Assembly: GCA_004431415.1 (NCBI GenBank)
Contig: QPMI01000612.1
Location: forward strand, 1-64,000
DNA: 64,000 bases
DNA from: Cyanophora paradoxa
Lineage: Eukaryota; Glaucocystophyceae; Cyanophorales; Cyanophoraceae
Direction: 5' to 3'
This document shows, piece after piece, positions 8,994 through 17,075 of the stretch (positions are counted from its first letter, which is position 1; every line of letters begins with the position of its first letter). The notes beneath the pieces were generated by a model. The model did not search any database and was not told the DNA's origin. It worked only from the letters and a program-made list of their open reading frames with translations. The position numbers were made by a program, and so were the translations under genes.

Positions 8994-11413
8994 TTAATCA
9001 TCTTGAATCAGAATATTCTCTTCCTCTTTGATGCTATCATCATCTTCCAGCTTACATTTCTTGAAGGCAGACATCATATCCTCCCATTTGAAATGATAGT
9101 AATTGATGCCTTGGCACTTTTTCACCTCAATAAAGGCTGTATTCCTCATCTCAATATAGAACTTCTTTTGATTCATCTCACACTTGAATTTGGCCTTCTC
9201 CTGAAACTCTGCCCACCAAGTCCAAGCACTGATCAGATTTTGTGTCTTACATTTCTCCTTGGTGACCTTTCCATTGGCTGTTAGCCAGTAGGCAAAGTAT
9301 TCAATAGGTGAAAGTGTTGCCTGTTGAGCAAGGAAATATTTGGCACTCAATGGCCTCTCTTTATCCCAATCCACATTGCTGATGTCCACCTGTTTCAGGA
9401 ACCTGACAATCATGTGGATGTTGTCAGTATTGTCAAGCCAAGCATGAAGTGGCTTGAAGTACTCAGCATCTCTTTGGTGTTTTGTGCTGCTTTCAAAGAA
9501 GGCAAATCGCCTATCTCCAGACTCCACCTTCACAGGGATATTACTATTTGTTGTAAAAACGAAGTGGACACAATTGGGGCTTGTGTAGCTGTCAATGCCT
9601 TTGTGTTCAATGGTGATCTTATCATTTGTTATATAATCCTTTAGCTTTTCGCTGTACTCATAGTTATCCTTTGCTTTGGCCTCATTCAATGTCACCATAA
9701 TTTTATGCTCTTTGTTGTGTGAGAATCTGGAAAATAGGTCATTCTCTCCATCACATGTGGAGAAGGCCAATTTGTTGCCCAACACCTTTTTCTCAAAAAT
9801 GTCCAGCAGTGTATTTTTTCCTGTGCCTTGGACACCCATGAAAACCAAGGCAACCCCAATCTTTTCCCCAGGCCTCTGGAGCATATGAGCAAACCATTTC
9901 AAGGCATACTCTGTAGCTTTCTCATTCTCCCCACACATTAAACTCAAATGTTTCAGGAAAGGGCTGATCATCTCATCAGTGATCACATCAGGAATATCAC
10001 CACATGGAGCATAATCGATTGCCATTCCCTGATAGAGGTTGAAGACACTGGCTGTTTTACATGGGAGCTTGGCAGGAGGTGGAAGGAACTCCACAAACTC
10101 ATATCTGGTACTATCTCCATCCTCTATCCACTTCTTGAAGGTACTCTTATATTTACCATCCCCAGCATCATACTGGATGTGTGGGAAAGTACCTTTCTTC
10201 ACTTTTTCAATGTCATGGGAACCAAGATTTTCTTTGTCATTCCACATAAACACACACTTTTTATCAGTACAATGGATACACCTGGCATCCAAGTATCGTT
10301 TTTGTACCTCATATATATCCCTTGCTGGGATTGGATCCAGTTTGTAGTTGACCTTTCCATTTTCTTCCCCTCCTCATCATCCAAGAATAAGAATCCTGAT
10401 ACTTGGGGTGCTGAAAACATGACCTTGTAAAGTTCTGGATTATCCTGCTTCAGCCAGGTCCTGAGTGAACCCATTGTGATTTTGCTCCCCTTTCTCTTGC
10501 TGTTCCAGATGCTCTCAAAATCTTTGTCAGCCCCATCTTCATCATACTTGTCCAAGCATTTAGAGCTGAAGTCATGCCACAGTTCTCTGGCCTGTTTCTT
10601 TGGGATTTCCATGTCTTTGCTAACATTACAGATGGCATAGCCAACATTGACCCATGCCTTTCTATCATCAGCGCGTTTTCCATCCAACCCCATAACAGCC
10701 TTTCTAAGAATGTCAAAGCCAGATAAGGTGGGGTTTGATGCCACTATAGGAGCCTTGAATGGAACAGCCTTGCCCCCTCCTGAATTTGAAGTAGCTGCGC
10801 CCCAGCTTCATAGAACTGGACAAAGTAGTGTTTATAGGGGACTCCTTGAAGGCAGTACATTGCTGGTTTGAAGACCACATCAATATCAACATCATGCTTT
10901 TTGGTCCTTTTGTCAAGCCCAGTATCCTTACAATTGTAGATACAGACAATATTTTGTGTGGAACTGTATGGCTGAGGATCATAATCATCCCCTCTAACCA
11001 GCCCCAAGAATCAAGTAGATTTGGGATATCTTCATGCTTCATAACCAGATCTGCCCAAATAAAATGGGCAGATTGCTTGAATTTAACCTCTCCTGAATCA
11101 ACAAGCTTTACCCTTCGATGCCTCACACTAACAGCAATTTTATCCAAGTCAACCCTGACAAGGCAGCAAGACGTTTGCGCAAATCCAATACAACTTGAGC
11201 AGCTTCTTTTTGGTTGATAGAAGCATCATTCTCGAGAGGGACAAGCCTGTCAAAGTCCAAATAAACCCTGGTCAGCTGTTCAGGGGTTAAATGCTCGACC
11301 CAGTGCTTCCCTTTTTGAATGATACAATTAGCCTCATCCCAGCTCATGGAGATGATGCCAGACTTGTCAAAGTTTTGAAGCTGCTTCTTGAAAGTTGCCT
11401 CAGTGGGGCACAA
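8994..11413 (-). pseudogene. Primase (archaeo-eukaryotic type) - superfamily 3 helicase, frameshifted
   Basis: A replication protein of about 800 residues on the minus strand, broken into at least four frame segments. The first (from about 11413) contains VYLDFDRL, a D-x-D metal site typical of archaeo-eukaryotic primases. The next holds HFIWADLV and IVCIYNCKDTG. A middle segment (10744-10199) has WHDFSSKCLDKYDEDG and DFESIWNS, like the PriCT/D5_N linker region. The last (10292-8994, 432 codons) is an intact SF3 helicase domain with Walker A GVQGTGKNTL near 9840-9811 and a following TLNEAKAKDNY. This family unwinds and primes viral DNA. Frame changes fall near 11140, 11000, 10740 and 10250. 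The start is unclear because the open frame extends upstream of 11413 without an ATG. Confidence 0.75.
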
Positions 11414-11475
11414 GTAATTTCGGTGGTGGTGAACATGGTGGATGTCATTCTACAGTAGGGTGAGAAAATAATTTG

Positions 11476-11520
11476 ATGATTCTATAAGGGCCCTTGTCCT
11501 TAAGTAGTTTATAGAATCAT
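11476..11520. repeat. 12-bp perfect inverted repeat in the divergent promoter region
   Basis: Arms ATGATTCTATAA (11476-11487) and TTATAGAATCAT (11509-11520) are perfect complements around a 21-base loop containing the palindrome GGGCCC. It could be an operator or a terminator-like hairpin for the minus-strand gene region. Confidence 0.6.
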
Positions 11521-11609
11521 TAAATAAAACAATCAATTTTTCGCAACCCCTCAATACACCACTGTCCTTGGTCTGCCAACAAGGCACCTCCTTTCATCAA
11601 AGAGGTACC

Positions 11610-11741
11610 TCACGCAGGGAAGGGGTCACCTTTGTAGTATCTGCTCCTCAGACTATTAAGCTTCATTCTCTCACGGAAAGCAGGATCTTGAGCACGGCGA
11701 CGAGTCACATAGGCAATTTGAGATGCCGCATGGTATGCCAT
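11610..11741 (-). CDS. Possible 43-residue basic protein
   Basis: A minus-strand frame from the ATG at 11741-11739 to the TGA at 11612-11610 encodes a basic peptide with the segment VTRRRAQDPAFRERMKL and the ending YYKGDPFPA. The Arg-rich helix followed by DPAFRERMK looks like a small DNA-binding protein, but no family is recognised and length alone gives weak support. It fills an otherwise empty gap in a compact viral genome. Confidence 0.3.
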   Translation of the reverse strand: MAYHAASQIAYVTRRRAQDPAFRERMKLNSLRSRYYKGDPFPA

Positions 11742-11885
11742 TTTAATTCTTGTTCCTCTACACTATAGGTAAGATTTTATTCTTTAAATGCTGATTCTAT
11801 TCGTTTTTTTAGCGCTGCGAATTGTCCACAATATAAACATTTAAAGATTATTTTCGTACCTATATATAAGTACAACCCCCCAACC

Positions 11886-14800
11886 ATGCCCCGCCCCAGC
11901 CACTACCAAATTAAGGAGCTTCAGGACAAGATTCTCGGGAATCTGGCGTTCCTTCTGGCCAATCACTCCATCAGTGAAAGTGAATATGAATCTTATATTA
12001 AACAGACCAACAAGAAGCTCAAGGGGCTTCAAGCTCTCAATCGAGAGCTATTAGGGAAAATCGACGCCCTTGATGAGACTGATCGCCTTGGCCACATTCA
12101 AGTCGAACAAACTACCACAACTCAAGTCAGAGGAGATGAATACACTACCTTAATAAATGAACATCGTGCTCTTAATAATAAATACATTGATTTTACCATC
12201 AGGGCTCACCACCAGATCCTGACCACTCAAGAGTTTATAGACACCTACTCTGAGGAACTCCACACAAGGCTCCAAGATGCCATCAATTCACAGATGTCGA
12301 TTAAAACTCGCTTTACGTTTGTCTGTCGCTTTTCAAAAGCAAACAATTCGAGAGACTTTATTACCAAGCACATTTACAGCACCTATGCTATCATGACAAG
12401 ATCTCGAACCCTCACTAAAGAAACTGCGAAATTGGCTAAGGAATGCCAGTCGCAAATTAATGTCACAGACAGCTATAAACTCCAAAGCATTGAGGCTTTG
12501 AGAGTGATTGTTCTGTCCTTTAAACCCATCTCAGGAGGTGCTTTTATCCCACTCCCAGAGTGGCTCAAAAATAAAAGAGCCATTGTCAATGTTAATAACA
12601 AGGACAATAGGTGCTTTGAATACTCCATCCTGAGCTATATTCACAAGGACGAAGTAAATAGCCACAAGCGCAATGAGACTTCCCAATACAGGAGGTGGTT
12701 CAAAAAAGAACTAAATTTCGAGGGCATTGAGTTTCCTGTAAAGGCAGATGCTGATACTATTGATCTCTTTGAAAATCTCAATCCAGCAATCTCTGTTAAT
12801 ATTTACGACCCCTCTAACTCTACAGAAGAAATTAATCTACTCCACAACAGCTCCTCAAGGAACAGGAAACACCAAGTGGATCTGCTGCTAATTACAGACG
12901 AAAATGGTAACAGTCATTATACCACAATATTCAGCATGTCCAGAGTCTTAGCTAAGAATGATAAGCAGCGACTCCATTTCTGTAAAACCTGTTCCAACCA
13001 CTTCAAGACTGAGGAGAAGCTTCAATCCCACATTCAAAGCAAACGTTGTGTGGATTGGAAGACAAGTGCTGGAGAGACCCCAAAACAACCCACATTCATT
13101 GAATTTGGTCTTAAACATCTCTCAAAGACTGTATTCCTCCCCGTGATTGCCTATTGCTATTTCGATTATGAAACAGATATTTCTGGTATGTTCAAGATCA
13201 AATCAATCTCACTGACAGCTCTTCATAATAATAGAGTAGTACTCACTAAAACCCCCTCCAACATCTTTGAGCTCCTGAGTACCCTCGACAGCACAGCCCC
13301 AGAGCTATTCAAAGCCCTATTTACCAACATCCCAATGTCACTGACCAAAGAGCAGAAACGTACCCATTACCTTGCTAAAACCTGCTACATCTGCCAAGGT
13401 GATTTCACCCAAGACAATTATAAAGTGAGGGATCACGACCACCAAACTGGCGATTTTGTGGGCACAGCATGTCGCAAATGTAATCTCCACAGACGCACCA
13501 GCAATCTCACCAAGATTCCCATAGTGACCAATGATCTGTCCCTATCTGGAACGCAGATATTCAAGGCAGTCGCCTTAAATCCCGAAAAAAGGGTGGAAGT
13601 CCTCGCGAAATCGTTTGACAACTACATGTCGATCACCTGGGGCTGTTTCAAATTCATTGACATCAAAAACTTTATTGATTATGGCGTCCAGAATGTCAAT
13701 GACCTTCAAGAAAAGTTCCAGCTTTTCCGCCAGAAATCACACAAAACTTTTGGGATGGATGCTGTCCACTATGTCTCAAGTCCGGGGCTTTCGTGGGACA
13801 GCATGCTATCGATTACCAAGCCTAAAATCGAGCTTCTTTCCAACCTTGATATGTACAACATGGTTGAAGGCATGATCAGGGGAGGCCTTTCGATTATGAA
13901 TCATAAATATGCCAAAAAGGAAAGGGACAGACACATTATATATTTGGATGCCAATAACCTATATGGATATGCCCTGTCCCAAACGCTACCCCTCTCGAAT
14001 TTCCAATGGCACCCAGAACCCTCAAATTACGACCTGTCATCAGCAGAGGGGGCCATCTTAGAAGTTGACATCCATTATCCCCAGCACCTCCATCAACTCC
14101 ACAAAGAGCTACCTCTTGTTATCAAGAGAGCAGAGGATGGACTACAAGCAGCCTGCGAAGACATTTGTAATTATGTGGTGTCGAAACCTTTGCTCCAATT
14201 CATGGTAGCGCAAGGCTTAAAGGTCACCAAAATCCACAGGGTGCTAACATTTACTCAGGCTGCCTTTATGAAGCCTTACGTCGAATCCAATGCCCAAAAC
14301 CGCAAAGCAGCCCCTTCCAAACCCGAAAAGGACTTCTTTAAGATCATGAACAATAGCCTTTTTGGCAAAACCATTGAGAAAGTGAGAGGAAGGTCTAATG
14401 TCAAGATTGCCACCAACGAAAAGCAATTTATGAAATACGCCAGATCGCCCCTACTCAAAGCAGAAACAAGACTAAGCGATTCAGCAGTAGCCTTCGAAAT
14501 GCTACAAAAGATGTCAAGTTAGATAAGCCCATAGCAATTGGGGCAGTTGTTTTAGATCTTGCCAAGCTGCGCCTATTTGATTATTATTATAACACCATCA
14601 AGCGGAAATGGCCAGACTGTAAACTGCTTTTTACTGATACAGATTCGCTTTGCCTTCAAATAAATTCGAAAACTATAGCAAAAGACCTACAAGACATTGA
14701 CACCCACCCCACAGAGCTTGGCAAGTTCAAAGATGAGTTTGAGGGCAGAACCATTACTGAATATGCTGGTGTGAGGCCGAAATGCTACAGCATTAAAACA

Positions 14801-14980
14801 GATGATGAGGAAATCAAAAAGCTGGCAGGTGTTTGTAAGGAGACCATTCAAACAGATCTGTCTTTCCAAGATTATAAAGACCATGTGCTCCACCAAAAAC
14901 CCAAGCAAATCGAAATGACTGTCCAAAAGAAGCTTGAAAATGAGACCTTCAATGTGAAGATGTCAAAGATTGCTTTCTAA
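11886..14980 (+). pseudogene. Protein-primed family B DNA polymerase (Polinton type), one frameshift
   Basis: From the ATG at 11886 an 878-codon frame runs to 14522. A one-base shift there continues to the TAA at 14978-14980, giving about 1,030 residues, normal for Polinton pPolB. In order: helical N-terminal region; a conserved IVNVNNKDNRCFEYSILSYI block; a C2H2-like C-x2-C...H-x3-C cluster (about residues 366-388); exonuclease motif I FDYETD (about 426); the VRDHDHQTG/CRKCNL zinc-type element (from about 514); SSPGLSWD; polymerase motif A YLDANNLYG (about 686); motif B NNSLFGKTIEKVRG (about 823); and, after the shift, motif C TDTDSL. The break lies between motifs B and C, so this copy cannot make a complete catalytic domain without frameshifting. 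The integrase gene follows 11 bases later. Confidence 0.9.
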
Positions 14981-14991
14981 TCCCAATATAG

Positions 14992-16362
14992 ATGTCATCA
15001 AAGATCACACGCAGACAAACAGAGTACGATGTGAGTATATTGCCAATCCCAATCCCTCAAGAGGAGAGAGGGGGTCGCATTCAGAAAAAGAGTGACCTCA
15101 AAGCTTTAGTTCCTGCGGATATCCCAACTGCCATTGCTGTGCCCCACTTGGATCCCTTAGCAAGGACATTCTATGACACCAAGGTAGGATTTAAAGGCCT
15201 TGCTTCATTGGCCAAAGAGCTTCCAGATGTGCCAAGAAAGACAATCCGTAGATTCTATGATGCCCAAGAAATCAACCAGATAAATAAACCCCTCCCATCT
15301 GCCAAGAAGACTGCCTATATCCCAATAAGACAGCCACTCGACTGCTATGCCATAGACCTAATCTTTTATCCTTCGTACAGCAAACAGAATCAAGGCTACA
15401 ACACATTCCTCACAGCTGTAGAAAACACCACCAGACTGGGCTTTATAATTCCCATGAGGGGAAAGACAGCAGAAAGCACATTGAACGCATTTAAGGAGCT
15501 TGAGCAACAAGTCCCTCGTCCAATTGTGAAGATACAAAGTGATGCTGGGAGCGAATTCCTGAACAAGGTATTTAAAGACCATTTAGAAACCCAGATGATT
15601 GAGCACCAAGTTTCGCAGGTTGGAGATCACAATAGCCAAGGCCGAATAGAAGCCTTTAATCGCACAATAAAGAAGCTAATTAACTCGTATTGTATAGCGA
15701 ATAATACTGTAAAGTTTTTCGACAAGCTCCAAGATTTTGCCTACAACTACAATAATACCATCCACTCAGCAACGGGGATGAAACCAGCAGAGACCACAGA
15801 GGTACATGTTCCTCTAATACTCGGAAAAGAAAACGAGAAATTCATGAAGTCAATTGAATATCTAAAAGACTATCCAGCAGGGAGCCACGTGAGAACTAAA
15901 ATAGAGAAGAGCCCATTTGCCAAACAAGGGAATAATTGGAGCCGCGAAATATTCACAATAGAAGGAGTGGAGGGGTTCAAATTTAAACTAAGGGACATTT
16001 CTGGCAAACTAATAGATCGACTTTATGCCCACTACGAATTACAGAAAGTGGAAACCGTGGAGTTCTTGGAGGCGCCATCAATAAATGTCATTGAAGAGGC
16101 AAAGAAAGAGGCCAGAACAGAGCGACTTTTGGCCAGAGAGGGGATTGAGAGGGCGCCAAACGTGCCAGATAAACCATTATTGGAGGACAGAGCAGGGAAG
16201 AAGAAGAAACAAGGGAGAGAGTTGGAGAGATTGAGGGTGGCGGGAACAGAGAGATTAGCAGGGGGAGCAGAGGCAGTAAGGTGGTATAGAGATTTCTCGA
16301 ATTCAAAGGAGACCTATGAAGCTCCAGCAATTTCCACGAGATCAAGGAGGAGGGCAGGATGA
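14992..16362 (+). CDS. Retroviral-type DDE integrase (rve family)
   Basis: Intact 456-codon gene. The catalytic triad is visible: D122 in CYAIDLIF, D184 in IQSDAGSEF and E220 in GRIEAFNRTIKK, giving the D,D(35)E spacing of retroviral and Polinton integrases. The C-terminal part has NWSREIFTIEGV and RLYAHYELQKVE, the SH3-like end typical of Polinton integrases, followed by a long Lys/Arg/Glu-rich tail (about residues 360-456). It would join the element's ends to host DNA. It lies 11 bases after the polymerase gene and 35 before the decarboxylase gene. Unlike most of the element it has no frameshift, so it was either spared by chance or kept longer under selection. Confidence 0.93.
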   Translation: MSSKITRRQTEYDVSILPIPIPQEERGGRIQKKSDLKALVPADIPTAIAVPHLDPLARTFYDTKVGFKGLASLAKELPDVPRKTIRRFYDAQEINQINKPLPSAKKTAYIPIRQPLDCYAIDLIFYPSYSKQNQGYNTFLTAVENTTRLGFIIPMRGKTAESTLNAFKELEQQVPRPIVKIQSDAGSEFLNKVFKDHLETQMIEHQVSQVGDHNSQGRIEAFNRTIKKLINSYCIANNTVKFFDKLQDFAYNYNNTIHSATGMKPAETTEVHVPLILGKENEKFMKSIEYLKDYPAGSHVRTKIEKSPFAKQGNNWSREIFTIEGVEGFKFKLRDISGKLIDRLYAHYELQKVETVEFLEAPSINVIEEAKKEARTERLLAREGIERAPNVPDKPLLEDRAGKKKKQGRELERLRVAGTERLAGGAEAVRWYRDFSNSKETYEAPAISTRSRRRAG

Positions 16363-16397
16363 GACATCTGTTACACATTATTGTTTTTTCTTAGCTA

Positions 16398-16811
16398 TTG
16401 GTATTCAAAATGCTTGCCAAAGGTTACCATGTGATGCTTGATTTCCAATTCAGCCAACCAATCAGCGACCATGTGGAGCTCTCTAAATGGCTCATGAATG
16501 TCAGTGAAGACATCATCAAGAAATATGGAATACAGGTTGTCCACAAACATGCTGAGATTTTTGATGGCACCAAATCACCCCCTGGATTTGCCCAAGTATT
16601 ATTATTAGATGAAAGCCATTGCTCTGCTCATTGCTACAGTGATCAAGGCATGTTAGCAATAGATATATTCAGCTGTGGAAAACAGGCAGAAAGGAATACA
16701 AGTTTAATTGCTTTTGAGCTGGAGGAGGAGATAAACAAGTATGCTATTGGTTTTGGGGCAGTGATCAAAAAGAGATTACACCATGAGAAGAGGAGGTTTG
16801 AACATGGATGA
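16398..16811 (+). CDS. S-adenosylmethionine decarboxylase-like pyruvoyl enzyme
   Basis: Intact 137-codon gene. Near the start is GYHVMLDF, as at the N-terminus of bacterial/archaeal-type AdoMet decarboxylases. The core reads LLLDESHCSAHCYSDQG then AIDIFSCG, matching the family pattern ESH-x3-H ... D-[IV]-F-x-CG. Predicted catalytic parts are present: the E72/S73 self-cleavage site whose Ser becomes the pyruvoyl group, H78, and C93. Length fits the short class. The usual TWPE segment is replaced by CYSD, so substrate may differ: some phage homologues are known to act on other amino acids. AdoMetDC makes decarboxylated AdoMet for spermidine synthesis, and polyamines help condense DNA. It is AT-rich and intron-free like the element and is its last gene. 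No other polyamine gene is visible. Confidence 0.85.
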   Translation: MVFKMLAKGYHVMLDFQFSQPISDHVELSKWLMNVSEDIIKKYGIQVVHKHAEIFDGTKSPPGFAQVLLLDESHCSAHCYSDQGMLAIDIFSCGKQAERNTSLIAFELEEEINKYAIGFGAVIKKRLHHEKRRFEHG

Positions 16812-16812
16812 G

Positions 16813-16906
16813 AGAGGGTAGAGAGGGTAGAGAGGGTAGAGGGTTATATGTAAAAATTCCCGCGAGAAGAGATTTCCCTTAGAAAGTTTACAAACAACCC
16901 TCTACC
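16813..16906. repeat. AGAGGGTAG tandem repeat and 11-bp inverted repeat
   Basis: Three full copies of AGAGGGTAG lie at 16813-16839, just after the last viral stop codon. Overlapping the third copy, GGTAGAGGGTT (16835-16845) is the exact complement of AACCCTCTACC (16896-16906), so the pair can form a stem around a 50-base loop. This may be a transcription end or part of the element's terminal structure. Confidence 0.7.
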
Positions 16907-16996
16907 ATGTCTACCCACTCCCTGCTGGTACCCAAAAGACGTAATTAATACCCTAAGACCTAAAAGAAATGCTTACTACCTTAGTGCCTAAAACGC

Positions 16997-17075
16997 GCAC
17001 ACATAGGGATACCCCTGTTCCAAGCCTGTAGGCCGAAGGCCGGAGGGCTTGGAACAGGGGTATCCCTATGTGTGC
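16997..17075. repeat. 30-bp perfect palindrome at the viral/host junction
   Basis: 16997-17026 and 17046-17075 are exact reverse complements (arm begins GCACACATAGGGATACCCC). The 19-base loop itself contains GGCC-GAA-GGCC. AT-rich viral sequence ends on the left arm and GC-rich host coding sequence starts on the right arm, so the palindrome marks the boundary within about 80 bp. Confidence 0.9.

Larger units (their letters stand above)
11414..11885. other. Divergent intergenic region between primase-helicase and DNA polymerase
   Basis: This 472-bp spacer lies between divergently read replication genes. It holds a 12-bp inverted repeat (11476-11487 and 11509-11520), a possible 43-codon minus-strand frame (11610-11741), and an AT-rich leader before the polymerase start. 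It should contain both promoters, but no named promoter motif is recognisable. Confidence 0.5.
1..17045. mobile_element. Integrated Polinton/virophage-like dsDNA viral element (left end outside window)
   Basis: The block is AT-rich and intron-free, in sharp contrast to the GC-rich, intron-rich DNA to its right. It carries the hallmark set of small integrating dsDNA viruses: capsid-like genes, an A32/FtsK-type packaging ATPase, a primase-SF3 helicase, a protein-primed family B DNA polymerase and a DDE integrase. Order is virion module, repeat block, replication module, integrase, then a decarboxylase gene at the right end. Having both pPolB and a primase-SF3 helicase is closer to mavirus-type virophages and polinton-like viruses than to a minimal Polinton. 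The left end is outside the window, so terminal repeats and target-site duplication cannot be checked. Many genes are frameshifted, so this copy is probably not autonomous. Confidence 0.9.
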
